A DNA stretch of 64,000 bases from NCBI GenBank assembly GCA_005217565.1, contig SJCO01000001.1, forward strand, positions 808,724-872,723. The letters are read 5' to 3'. The notes under the pieces are model-generated. The model was not told the origin of the DNA and did no database searches. It saw only the letters and a program-made list of their open reading frames with translations. Of this stretch, positions 15,290 to 28,007 are shown piece by piece (position 1 is the stretch's first letter; every line of letters begins with the position of its first letter). Made by a program: the position numbers and the translations under genes. The stretch is from Puteibacter caeruleilacunae. GTDB lineage: Bacteria > Bacteroidota > Bacteroidia > Bacteroidales > Prolixibacteraceae.

Positions 15290-18200
15290 ATGAGAAAAAA
15301 TCTTCTATTATTAACGTTGATTTGTATCCTGTGTCCGACCTTAATGTGGGCGCAGAATTTCAAAGTCTCAGGTGTTGTCGTTGATGCGAACGATGGGACT
15401 CCAATACCAGGGGTGAGTATTGTGGAGAAAGGGACAACAATCGGAGGCGTGACAGATTTTGATGGAAAGTATTCTATTAATGTAAGCTCAGGGAATGCTA
15501 CGCTTGTATACACTTTCATTGGTTATACTCCCGTGGAGATCGCAATGAAAGGAAGGAAAGTCATTGATGTAAAATTAGAGCAGGGAGTTTATGCCCTTGA
15601 GGAAGTGGTGGCCATTGGATATGGTAGCGCTAAAAGAAAAGAGCTGACTGGTGCTGTTAGTTCTGTGGATATGGATGAATTGCAAAAGGTGCCTGTATCA
15701 AATGTGTCAGAGGCTTTGCAGGGGAGAGTGGCAGGATTGCAAATCACCACTGCTGATGGTCAGCCTGGTGCTGATATCTATTTCAGGGTGCGTGGAGGAA
15801 ACTCAATTACCCAGGATAATACTCCTTTAATTATTATTGATGGATTTGCCGGAGGAGACTTGTCGGCTGTTGATCCAAGTGATATTGCTTCGATCGATGT
15901 ACTTCGAGATGTGGCTTCTACTGCAATTTATGGTGCTAGTGGAGCAAATGGTGTTATCCTTGTAACCACTAAATCGGCCAAAGAAGGGAATGTTAAGGTT
16001 ACTTATAATGGATATGTATCGCATAAAAAACTGACCAATAGTATTGATTTGATGAATCCATTGGAGTATGCACAGTTGCAGTATGAGATTTGGGGTACTG
16101 GCGATGATGCAGCTATGTTTGAAGAGCGCTTTGGTGCATGGGATGAGTTGGAAAGTATTTATGGCGACAGAGAGGGTGTTGATTGGTTGGAGGAAGTATT
16201 TGGCGATGGTGCTTATATTCAGAATCATAGTGTTAATGTGAGTGGTGGAACAAAAGCTGCGAGTTACAACCTAGCCTTATCTCATGCCGATGATGATGGT
16301 ATTCAGTTGAATAGTGGTTATCGTAGAGATATCGCAAAGTTTAAGATCAATAGTAAAGTCAATGATAAGCTATCGATCAATGGTGATATCTCGTACTCAA
16401 AAGACAAGGTAATTGGTGCTGGATCATCAGATGCAAATGCTGGAGGAGGATTCCTGAAGATTATCCGTTACCGTCCAACCATTGGAAAAGAGGGTGAAGA
16501 TAAAGACCTGCTTGAATTGTCAGAAGATCCATTTATGGTTGACGATAACATGAATGCAGCAGAACAGAATCCTGTAAAATCGGCTTTATCTGACGAAAAA
16601 GTGAGATACAAGAAAGTAGTGGCTATCAACGGTGGATTAAATTATAAGGTGCTGAAAGGGCTGACTTATATTGCTAAGGCTGGTTATAACTATAATACTT
16701 TACGAACTGATCAGTTTTATACCGAGGATTATCCTACTGTACTTAACTACGCTAAATATCCATATGGATATATTTCTCAGAGTGAGACAGAAAGAGTTCA
16801 GTTGAATCACACCATCAACTTTGATAAGAAAATCAAGAAGCACAAGCTTGGAGTGATGCTCGGACAAGAGTATATCAAGTGGGAGAACAAGAGTGTGAAA
16901 GCGAATGCTAAAGATTTCCCTAATGGTGATATTGGTCTGGCTAATTTGGGTGTTAGTAATACTCCTGTGTTTAATTCATCATATGAGCAGGAGAATTCAG
17001 TGGTTTCATTCTTCGGTAGAGCAACCTATAACTACGATGAGCGATACCTGTTTAACTTTACCTATCGTATTGATGGATCATCAAAGTTTGGTGATAACAA
17101 CAAGTATGGATATTTCCCTGCAGGATCATTTGCATGGCGTATCAATCAGGAAGATTTCTTTAAAGATGTTACAGCGATATCGAACATGAAGCTTCGTTTA
17201 AGCTATGGTGTGTCTGGTAATGATCGTATTGGTAATTATTTGTCGCTTGTTACCTACGGAAATAAGAAATATCAGCTAAATAATAATGAAGTTACAGGAT
17301 TTGTCTCTAACGGAATGGCTAATCCTAACCTAAAGTGGGAGACTACTACCTCTCGAAACCTTGGATTCGACTTAGGATTGTTTAAGCAACGTATACAATT
17401 CTCTGCTGATTTATTCCAGGCCAATACTGAGGATCTGTTATTAAATACACAGGTGCCTTATACTACGGGTAGTAAGCAGGTGATGATGAACATTGGTGAA
17501 ACAGAGAATAAGGGATTGGAATTGGTGTTGAATACAGTAAACATCAAAAAGAGAAATTTTGAGTGGCGTACCAGTTTCAATATCTCATTCTACAAGAATA
17601 AGGTTGTTGCTTTGGCAAGCGGACAAGAATGGTTTGATGTTAAAGTGAATGGTGGTGATGTGAAGGACAATAACTATTTGGTTAAGGTAGGAGAGCCTGT
17701 AGGATTGATGTTCGGATACGAGTCTGACGGTTTGTATATGCCTGAGGATTTTGATGGTGTGAGTGAAGCTGGGAAATGGACATTGAAAGAGGATGTGGCT
17801 TATCAGCAAGGAGGAAATAAACCAGGAGATGTAAAATTGGTTGATATATCTGGTCCTGATGGAGAGAAGGACGGTAAGATTGACCTGTATGACCGTAAGA
17901 TTCTTGGTAATCCTAATCCTAAACACTTTGGAGGTATGACCAATACTTTTACGGTTAAGAATTTCGACTTAAGTGTGGCGATGAACTGGTCATATGGAAA
18001 CGATATCTATAATGTGAATAAGCTGTCGATGATGGGCGGTGGAAAATATCGTAACCGTGCAGCATTTATGGTTGATCGTTTCAAGTGGATCAATGAGAAT
18101 GGAGAAGATATTTCAACTAATCCAGAGGAGTTAACCAGGGTAAATGCCAATGCAATTTATCCGGGACACAATTCTACTTACCAGAAGGCAGTTACTTACG

Positions 18201-18460
18201 ATAAGTTAATTGAAGATGGTTCGTTCTTGAGAATCAACAATGTGACTTTAGGATATCAATTGCCTAAGTCATTGATGAAGAAATTGAATATGACCAGTAT
18301 GAGAGTTTACGGAACAGTGAATAATCTGCATGTATTTACTGATTATAGCGGTGTTGATCCTGAGGTGAGTACCAGAGGTCATGGCTTGACAGCAGGAGTT
18401 GATGCAGGTGCTTATCCTAAATCACGTTCAGTAACGTTTGGAGTTAATGTAACATTTTAA
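15290..18460 (+). CDS. SusC-like TonB-dependent transporter 1
   Basis: The 1056-residue outer-membrane porin imports oligosaccharides with its SusD partner using TonB energy. A signal peptide ends at LMWAQ. A carboxypeptidase-regulatory-like domain (about residues 25-95: VSGVVVDANDGTPIPGVSI, GVTDFDGKYSI) precedes the TonB-box-like EEVVAIGYG, then the plug (residues about 115-230, with IYGASGANGVILVTTK) and the 22-strand barrel, ending in the usual aromatic VTF. It lacks an STN domain, so it is not a sigma-regulated type. SusD-1 follows 116 bp downstream. Site 3 upstream links it to HTCS-1. Confidence 0.96.
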   Translation: MRKNLLLLTLICILCPTLMWAQNFKVSGVVVDANDGTPIPGVSIVEKGTTIGGVTDFDGKYSINVSSGNATLVYTFIGYTPVEIAMKGRKVIDVKLEQGVYALEEVVAIGYGSAKRKELTGAVSSVDMDELQKVPVSNVSEALQGRVAGLQITTADGQPGADIYFRVRGGNSITQDNTPLIIIDGFAGGDLSAVDPSDIASIDVLRDVASTAIYGASGANGVILVTTKSAKEGNVKVTYNGYVSHKKLTNSIDLMNPLEYAQLQYEIWGTGDDAAMFEERFGAWDELESIYGDREGVDWLEEVFGDGAYIQNHSVNVSGGTKAASYNLALSHADDDGIQLNSGYRRDIAKFKINSKVNDKLSINGDISYSKDKVIGAGSSDANAGGGFLKIIRYRPTIGKEGEDKDLLELSEDPFMVDDNMNAAEQNPVKSALSDEKVRYKKVVAINGGLNYKVLKGLTYIAKAGYNYNTLRTDQFYTEDYPTVLNYAKYPYGYISQSETERVQLNHTINFDKKIKKHKLGVMLGQEYIKWENKSVKANAKDFPNGDIGLANLGVSNTPVFNSSYEQENSVVSFFGRATYNYDERYLFNFTYRIDGSSKFGDNNKYGYFPAGSFAWRINQEDFFKDVTAISNMKLRLSYGVSGNDRIGNYLSLVTYGNKKYQLNNNEVTGFVSNGMANPNLKWETTTSRNLGFDLGLFKQRIQFSADLFQANTEDLLLNTQVPYTTGSKQVMMNIGETENKGLELVLNTVNIKKRNFEWRTSFNISFYKNKVVALASGQEWFDVKVNGGDVKDNNYLVKVGEPVGLMFGYESDGLYMPEDFDGVSEAGKWTLKEDVAYQQGGNKPGDVKLVDISGPDGEKDGKIDLYDRKILGNPNPKHFGGMTNTFTVKNFDLSVAMNWSYGNDIYNVNKLSMMGGGKYRNRAAFMVDRFKWINENGEDISTNPEELTRVNANAIYPGHNSTYQKAVTYDKLIEDGSFLRINNVTLGYQLPKSLMKKLNMTSMRVYGTVNNLHVFTDYSGVDPEVSTRGHGLTAGVDAGAYPKSRSVTFGVNVTF

Positions 18461-18576
18461 GGAGAGATCTTCGAGCGTCCGAAGGAGCTGGAAGTGTGTG
18501 TGATGTATTTAACACGCTGTCCGGTGTTTGGGAAGCTTGAATTTTTGAATTCTAACAAACAAATAATCTATCGAAG

Positions 18577-20253
18577 ATGAAGAAATATATATCAATCATA
18601 TGGATCATGGTCATGACGCTATTAATGGTGGGGTGTGATGATATGATCAAAGAAGAACCGACATCATTTTATGTAGAGGAAAACTTTTTTACATCTGCCG
18701 AGAATGCACAATTGGCGGTGTATGGAGCATATTCTGTCTTGAACGAGGCATCGTTATACGGACAATACATGAGCTGCGTTTATCCTTACGATAACGACTT
18801 GGGGCAGTTTGCTACATCATTTGCAACAAACCAAATGCGTGAGACCATTGCTAAGTATTATATTACTGCAAACAATAATAACCTTGAAGCATCGTGGAAG
18901 AATCTATACTGGGGAATTCAAAAGGCGAATGAAACCATCGCTGCTATTCGCAAAATGGATTTACTAGAGAATGGATCAGATGAAGAAAAAGCTGCCATCA
19001 ACAGATCGTTAGGAGAGATATTATTCCTACGAGGATGGCTTTATTACGATTTGGTAAAAAGCTGGGGTGGAGTGCCTTTAATTACTGAACCAGTAAACAT
19101 GGGGGATGATTTCTTCTTAGAAAGAGCATCATCGGAAGAGGTGTACACCCAGATTATTACTGATATGAAAGAGGCTGCTCAGTTGGTGGATTGGAAATCG
19201 GCATTGGAAACAAGCGAGCGTCCAACCAAAGGAGCTATCAAAGGAATGCTGGCAAGGGTATATCTGCATGCTGCTGGCTATACGTTGCAGCCTGATGGTA
19301 CCATGAAGCGACCAGATAATTACCAGGAGTTGGTGAAAGAGGCTTTGGTTGAGTTGGATGAAATTATCGCTTCAGGTGAGCATTCACTGAATCCTGTATT
19401 CCGTCAGGTGTTCTACAACTATCATCAGTTTAAGCTTGATTTAAATGAGAGTATGTTGGAGGTGCCTTTCTTTGCTACTGATGGAGCCAGTGGTGGTTTG
19501 ATTGGTCAGGTGATTGGTGTGAAACAACATGTACGTTCAATGTACAGCAAAGCGATAGGTAAAGTTAATATCCTTCAAACGTATTACAATTCATTTGCCG
19601 AGAATGATACCATTCGTCAGAATGTGTGTACTGCAAAATATGAGATAGATAAGAAAAGTAACTTTAAACCATATCCTAAGGCGAGACCATACATGTGGAC
19701 TTGCGGAAAATGGAGAAGACATTGGATTCATCAGTTTAATGGAGGTTTTTCTCACAACAATGTGAACTGTACCAATATGAATTGGGTGATGTTAAGGTAT
19801 GCTGATGTACTGTTGATGTATGCCGAGGCTTATCATGCTTGTGAAAAGAATGGAGGTTTACCTTCTCTTACATCGGGCTATTCAAAATTTGATGCATTGA
19901 ACGAAGTACGTGAGCGCGTAGATTTGGATGAAATTACTGAAGGTAATGTAAGTGACAAAGCCAGCAGTAGTCAATTTTATTATGGCGATTCACCAGATGC
20001 ATTCGATGTTGTTGTACGTGATGAGCGTGCATGGGAGCTAGGATTCGAGGGATTGCGTAAATATGACTTGATTCGTTGGAATACACTTGGAGCATCCATT
20101 GAGAAGACTTATGAAAGGTTGAAGGCCTTGGATAGTAAGAATCCTTATATGGCAGGGGAAGAGTTTGAAGAAAATAAGGATGAGTTGTATGCGATTCCAC
20201 GACGAGAGTTGATTGAGAATCCTAGTCTTGTTCCAAATCCTTCAAACATGTAA
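18577..20253 (+). CDS. SusD/RagB-like glycan-binding lipoprotein 1
   Basis: The 558-residue surface lipoprotein caps the SusC-1 porin and captures glycan. The lipobox is LMVGC (Cys20). The SusD-like N-terminal segment (EENFFTSAENAQLAVYGAYSVLNE) and the tetratricopeptide-like helices (ILFLRGWLYYDLVKSWGGVPL) are typical. The RagB/SusD C-terminal block with VRDERAWELGFEGLRKYDLIRW and the closing LVPNPSNM are present, so it is complete. It shares a transcript with SusC-1; a terminator follows at 20332. Confidence 0.96.
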   Translation: MKKYISIIWIMVMTLLMVGCDDMIKEEPTSFYVEENFFTSAENAQLAVYGAYSVLNEASLYGQYMSCVYPYDNDLGQFATSFATNQMRETIAKYYITANNNNLEASWKNLYWGIQKANETIAAIRKMDLLENGSDEEKAAINRSLGEILFLRGWLYYDLVKSWGGVPLITEPVNMGDDFFLERASSEEVYTQIITDMKEAAQLVDWKSALETSERPTKGAIKGMLARVYLHAAGYTLQPDGTMKRPDNYQELVKEALVELDEIIASGEHSLNPVFRQVFYNYHQFKLDLNESMLEVPFFATDGASGGLIGQVIGVKQHVRSMYSKAIGKVNILQTYYNSFAENDTIRQNVCTAKYEIDKKSNFKPYPKARPYMWTCGKWRRHWIHQFNGGFSHNNVNCTNMNWVMLRYADVLLMYAEAYHACEKNGGLPSLTSGYSKFDALNEVRERVDLDEITEGNVSDKASSSQFYYGDSPDAFDVVVRDERAWELGFEGLRKYDLIRWNTLGASIEKTYERLKALDSKNPYMAGEEFEENKDELYAIPRRELIENPSLVPNPSNM

Positions 20254-20331
20254 TGTAGGTAAAAAGAAAGTTGGCTTGTAAATTTTAGACCCTTGGTTTG
20301 AAATAAGCTAGTTGGATTTATTGTGGATATT

Positions 20332-20366
20332 GCCTGGTTTTAGATGAAAATTTAAAGCCAGGCTTT
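20332..20366 (+). terminator. Terminator after SusD-1
   Basis: A 10-bp stem (GCCTGGTTTT with AAAGCCAGGC, one T-G pair) closes on a 12-nt loop, and a short T-containing tail follows. The tail is weak, but the position, about 80 nt past the SusD stop, fits. Confidence 0.6.
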
Positions 20367-20485
20367 GATCTTTTCTAACCTGCATTATTCATAAATTTTT
20401 GAAGATAAATCATAAACACACTGTTATCCTGGGAATTGTTTAAATCTTAGATATAATGATCTTTTCTTCAAGAATTTACCAAAGT

Positions 20486-20581
20486 GCGTTTATTTCAGCA
20501 CATCTACATCCTTGAAATCCCTTTGAAGTAGGAAACTACGTCGGCAGGTCTTTCAAGTCGTACATGCACTAAACTAAACGC
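20486..20581. repeat. 96-nt imperfect palindrome before HTCS-1
   Basis: The element has two 46-nt arms closed by GTAG-GAAA-CTAC, a GNRA tetraloop. The outer end pairs as GCGTTTA/TAAACGC, and inner blocks pair around CTTGAAA/TTTCAAG with bulges. It lies 90 bp before the HTCS-1 start. It could be a REP-like intergenic element of the kind spread by RAYT transposases, or a structured leader of the HTCS mRNA. The 20254-20670 gap holds no other feature apart from the terminator. Confidence 0.65.
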
Positions 20582-20670
20582 ATGAATAATATAGGCTAAA
20601 GGCAGGACTGAATTATAGCATTTTTTCTATCTTGTAAATTGTTTCTGAAAATCTCAAAAGCATTGGAAAT

Positions 20671-23600
20671 ATGACCCAGAGGTATATTATAGCATTTTCT
20701 TTATTGTTCCTGAGTGTTTTTGTTGTGGCTAATGATTACGTTTTCAAAAGTTACACTATTGAAGATGGTTTGCCCAATAACTATGTGCGCTGTATCGAGA
20801 AAGACCAGAATGGTTATATGTGGTTTGGAACGCATGGAGGAGTATGCTATTATGATGGGTATCAGTTTAAGGTCTTTAAAGAAGATATCAGTGATCCTCA
20901 TGCCATATTATCAAATAGAGTATCGGTGATTGAGTGTGACCAGTTGGGGAATATATGGGTAGGAAGCAATAAGGGGGTGCAGTTATACGATCCGGTTCAC
21001 GAGTATTTTACCGATGTTGAGTGGCTGAATCCTGTTACTGGAAAGCGAAAAAAGATATCGGGAGTGGTGAGTAGTGTTTGTGGTGCTCATGATAATGAGG
21101 TGTGGATCTCGTTGCGTGGTACCGGTTTATTCTACCGCAAAGGATCCGACTTCTTCATGCTTAATATTGCAGATCCTGATAATGTATTGCAGAAGCTTTC
21201 AAAAATAGCTCCTTACAATGATGGATTGCTCCTGGCTCATGATGGAGGATTGGCTTATTACAGTAAGAAAGAAGGATTAAAAGCGTTTGCTAAAAGGAAT
21301 AGAATTCTGATAAGGAGTGTTGATTTGGTTGACGATATTGCCTATTGTGGAACAGGAAAAGGGCTCTGGATTGTTAATCTCAAAACAGGAGAGGAGCGAT
21401 TGGTAAACCGGAAAGTCAATAGAAAACTGGGTAGCAGTTACATCTTCTCTGTGAAGAAATATAATAACCAGCTATGGGTGGCTACCGATGGCGAAGGTAT
21501 TTTTGTCTTAGATGAAGATGATAATATTATTCAGCAAATACTGCCAAATTCCATCAATAAGTTGACTAGTGATGCGGTTACTGATATGTTTGTAGATGAG
21601 CAGGAGCGACTATGGTTGGCTACATTCCGAGGAGGAGCAAACCTTTATGATCCTTCGAGTAATCGCTTTAATGCTTTGGTTGATGTTGACGATAAGGAGA
21701 TGGGATTGATCCATAATTTTGTTTCCTCCATTTGTGTTGGTAGGGATAAGCAAGTATGGGTTGGAACAGATGGAGGTGGAGTAACCCGATGGAATCCTCG
21801 AAATGGCAAATTTGATCATTTTGTATATGGCAAGAATAGTGATGAACTATTGGGAAATAATATTACATCGCTGGTTGAGGATAATGAGGGTAACATTTAT
21901 ATTGGTGTTTTTCGGGGAGGATTAGCGAAGTATGACATTAAAAAGCAGAGAATTGTATCAACAGAGATTGTCGAAAAAGATGTTTGGAGTCTGTATCGTG
22001 ATCAGCAAGGAGATGTATGGGTAGGAACTGTTGAAACAAGAGATGGTCTTTACAAAATTGATGGTCGCACAGGTAAGGTTACAGTGTACCCCCAGGTGCA
22101 ACAAATACATTGTATTCGAGAGGCAAACAATGATCAGTTATGGCTTGGTTCACGCAATCAGGGATTGGTTCTTTTCAATAAGTCGGGTAGTGTAGATAAG
22201 ATCTACAAAGAGTTTGATTCTTCACGAAAGATTGATAATCCTATCCGTGATATTGAGGTAGTCGGTGATAGTGTTTGGATTGGAATTGAGAATGTAGGGT
22301 TGGTTAATTTCGATAAGAAGAAACTGCGGTTTAAGATCTATAATGAAAATAACGGACTGTGTGACAACTCTGTTTTGAATATAAGGAAGGATAAGCAAGA
22401 CCGACTATGGTTGGGAACGGCCAACGGATTATGCATGTTTGATCCTGCATCACGAGAGGTGGTCAATTACTATAAAAGTGATGGTTTGCCTTCATCTCAA
22501 TTTAGTTACTCTGCTTCGTTAAGTCATAATGATGAGCTGTACTTCGGTACAGTGGGAGGAATGGTGTGGTTTTCACCCGATTCTATTGCAACTCATAGTT
22601 TGTCAGATCAGATAAATCTACAGGAATTCAGGGTGTATAATACTGTTGTGCGACCTGGAGGTGATGAGGAGATAGAGATGGATATGGCAATCAACGAGGT
22701 GCAAAAGATTGTATTGCCATACGATAAGGCATTCTTCTCAATCGACTATGTAGTGCCTGAGTATAGCACCCCTTCTACGGTTGATTATGCCTACAAACTT
22801 GAAGGACTGGATAAGGAGTGGAATCAGGCAAAGAATCATCGTACGGCAGCCTATACCAATGTGCCTGCAGGGACCTATGAATTCAGGGTAAAGGCTGGAA
22901 TTGATGGGAATTGGAATGAGCGTAATAAACGACTGATCATCCAGGTACTTCCTCCTTGGTGGCGATCGTGGTGGGCTTATTTGATTTACTTACTGATCAT
23001 CGGACTTATAGGATTTGGTATATCCAGAGTGATTGGTGAACGAATAAAACTTCGACGAGAGATAATGATGGCGCATTTTGCCAAAGAAAAAGAGCATGAA
23101 CTGAATGAGGAGAAGCTACGCTTTTTTACAAATATTTCACATGAGTTTAGAACACCATTAACGCTTATTTATGGGGGATTGGAACAGCTCTTGAAGGAAG
23201 AAGGACGTGCAACTGTTGAAGTGAAGACTTTATCGCTGAAGCGGATTTTAAATAACAGTAAGCGTTTGTTAATGTTAGTGAACCAGTTGATTAACTTTAG
23301 ATTAGGAGAGAAGGGGGCCTTGAAATTACAGGTGAAAGAAGGCGATTTACTGTTGTTTGTGACTTCCATTTTTGAATCATTCCAATTGAAAGCTGTACAG
23401 AAAAATATCAACTATCAATTGGTGAGTGATGAATCAGAGATTATCGCCTGGTTTGATGAGGAGAAACTCGACATCATGGTGTATAATCTGCTTTCAAATG
23501 CTTTCAAGTATACACCAGACAACGAGACGATCATATTGCAACTGGTCGTGAACGATGGTATGGTCAATATCGTTGTGAAGGATAGTGGTATTGGTATTCC

Positions 23601-24666
23601 AGAGGAGGATCAGGAAAAGATCTTTGATCGTTTCTTCCGTGCTGATAACCAGTCGGGCGAAGATACTGGCTCGGGAATCGGTTTGGCAATGGTGCATCGA
23701 TATGTAGAGTTGCATCATGGTAAAATCTCATTCACCAGTAAAGAGGATAAGGGAACAACCTTTGTCATAGAACTACCGATGAGTGGAGATCATTATCTGG
23801 CAAGTGAGGTGGCAACAAAGCAGACTTCCTACAAAAGTGTCCGTCCGGAGGAGGTGCAGGAAGAGAGTATTACCGACAAGGAGAATCAGGCTGTTGTTGA
23901 TTTAAACGATTATGAAGCCAAGCTATTGGTGATTGATGATAATGATGAGCTACGAGAGTTTATGAATTCCTTCTTTAAGGAGCGATACGAGGTGGTACTT
24001 GCCGAGGATGGGAATAAAGGTTATGAGGCAATTGTACAGCATAATCCCGATTTGATTATCTCGGATGTGATGATGCCAGAGATGGATGGATTGGAGTTGT
24101 GTAGGAAGGTTAAAGCTAACATTGAGCTATCGCATATACCGTTGGTATTGTTAACAGCTAAAGCTACAGAGGAGGCTCGTGATGAGGCTATGCTTGCAGG
24201 GGCCAACGATTATGTGACGAAACCATTTAGTATCGAATATCTGGCCTTAAGGATTAAGAATTTATTGGAGAACCAGAAGCGATTAAAGGAGCATTTCAAG
24301 GAAGATGTAGTGTTGCAACCATCAGAATTGGAGTTGGCTGATCAGGATAAAGCATTCTTGCGACAAGTTGTAGAATTAATTGAAGAAGGAATTGGCGATC
24401 CTGATTTTAATGTACAGATGCTAAGTGATCAGGTGGGCATGAGTCAGAGTGCTTTCTACAAAAAGACCAAAGGAATAACAGGAATGTCGATCAATGAGTT
24501 TGTGCGTAACATCCGTATGAAGAAGGCAGCACAGTATATTTTAAGTCGCCAGTATAACATTACCGAGGCTGCATCGGAGGTTGGTTATTCCGATATGAAG
24601 TATTTCAGGGAATGTTTCAAAAAGCAGTTTGGTATGACGCCATCAGCCTTTCTTAAACAGCAGTAG
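20671..24666 (+). CDS. Hybrid two-component system regulator (HTCS-1)
   Basis: The 1331-residue inner-membrane protein joins sensor, kinase, receiver and DNA-binding domain. A signal peptide (1-21) is followed by a periplasmic double propeller of two-component regulator repeats (about 22-690, e.g. NIWVGSNKGVQLYD, RLWLATFRGGANLYD), a Y_Y_Y domain and a membrane segment near 772-795. The histidine kinase has His824 in NISHEFRTPL, an N box NLLSNAFKY, and GIGIPEE plus GSGIGLAM ATP-binding motifs. The receiver aspartate is Asp1132 in ISDVMMPEMDG. An AraC-type helix-turn-helix closes the protein (ITEAASEVGYSDMKYF). It would sense a PUL oligosaccharide; the shared operator sites 1-5 around it are its likely targets. 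Confidence 0.95.
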   Translation: MTQRYIIAFSLLFLSVFVVANDYVFKSYTIEDGLPNNYVRCIEKDQNGYMWFGTHGGVCYYDGYQFKVFKEDISDPHAILSNRVSVIECDQLGNIWVGSNKGVQLYDPVHEYFTDVEWLNPVTGKRKKISGVVSSVCGAHDNEVWISLRGTGLFYRKGSDFFMLNIADPDNVLQKLSKIAPYNDGLLLAHDGGLAYYSKKEGLKAFAKRNRILIRSVDLVDDIAYCGTGKGLWIVNLKTGEERLVNRKVNRKLGSSYIFSVKKYNNQLWVATDGEGIFVLDEDDNIIQQILPNSINKLTSDAVTDMFVDEQERLWLATFRGGANLYDPSSNRFNALVDVDDKEMGLIHNFVSSICVGRDKQVWVGTDGGGVTRWNPRNGKFDHFVYGKNSDELLGNNITSLVEDNEGNIYIGVFRGGLAKYDIKKQRIVSTEIVEKDVWSLYRDQQGDVWVGTVETRDGLYKIDGRTGKVTVYPQVQQIHCIREANNDQLWLGSRNQGLVLFNKSGSVDKIYKEFDSSRKIDNPIRDIEVVGDSVWIGIENVGLVNFDKKKLRFKIYNENNGLCDNSVLNIRKDKQDRLWLGTANGLCMFDPASREVVNYYKSDGLPSSQFSYSASLSHNDELYFGTVGGMVWFSPDSIATHSLSDQINLQEFRVYNTVVRPGGDEEIEMDMAINEVQKIVLPYDKAFFSIDYVVPEYSTPSTVDYAYKLEGLDKEWNQAKNHRTAAYTNVPAGTYEFRVKAGIDGNWNERNKRLIIQVLPPWWRSWWAYLIYLLIIGLIGFGISRVIGERIKLRREIMMAHFAKEKEHELNEEKLRFFTNISHEFRTPLTLIYGGLEQLLKEEGRATVEVKTLSLKRILNNSKRLLMLVNQLINFRLGEKGALKLQVKEGDLLLFVTSIFESFQLKAVQKNINYQLVSDESEIIAWFDEEKLDIMVYNLLSNAFKYTPDNETIILQLVVNDGMVNIVVKDSGIGIPEEDQEKIFDRFFRADNQSGEDTGSGIGLAMVHRYVELHHGKISFTSKEDKGTTFVIELPMSGDHYLASEVATKQTSYKSVRPEEVQEESITDKENQAVVDLNDYEAKLLVIDDNDELREFMNSFFKERYEVVLAEDGNKGYEAIVQHNPDLIISDVMMPEMDGLELCRKVKANIELSHIPLVLLTAKATEEARDEAMLAGANDYVTKPFSIEYLALRIKNLLENQKRLKEHFKEDVVLQPSELELADQDKAFLRQVVELIEEGIGDPDFNVQMLSDQVGMSQSAFYKKTKGITGMSINEFVRNIRMKKAAQYILSRQYNITEAASEVGYSDMKYFRECFKKQFGMTPSAFLKQQ

Positions 24667-24730
24667 TAGTAACTATTGACAGAAATCCGTACGATTATTG
24701 GTGATCATGGGATGATTTTCCACCAGGTTT

Positions 24731-24793
24731 GAAATACCCCCTGTCGTTTTACGATTTACTCCCTCTAATAAAAAGAGGGGGTTGTGTTACTTG
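24731..24793 (+). promoter_or_regulatory. PUL operator/promoter site 4 (GH2-sulfatase 2 operon)
   Basis: The half-site GAAATACCCCCTG has its first C at 24737 and a second, GATTTACTCCCTC, has its first C at 24759, 22 bp later. The expected -7 position holds only a partial match, with TTG ending at 24793; that G lies 56 bp after the first C, the same offset as sites 1, 3 and 5. No good -33 is seen. The start of transcription would be about 25 nt before the GH2 ATG. Confidence 0.52.
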
Positions 24794-24820
24794 CACTCTG
24801 AAACCGGATGCTAATAATAA

Positions 24821-28000
<3,180 letters not shown>

Positions 28001-28007
28001 TCGTATA

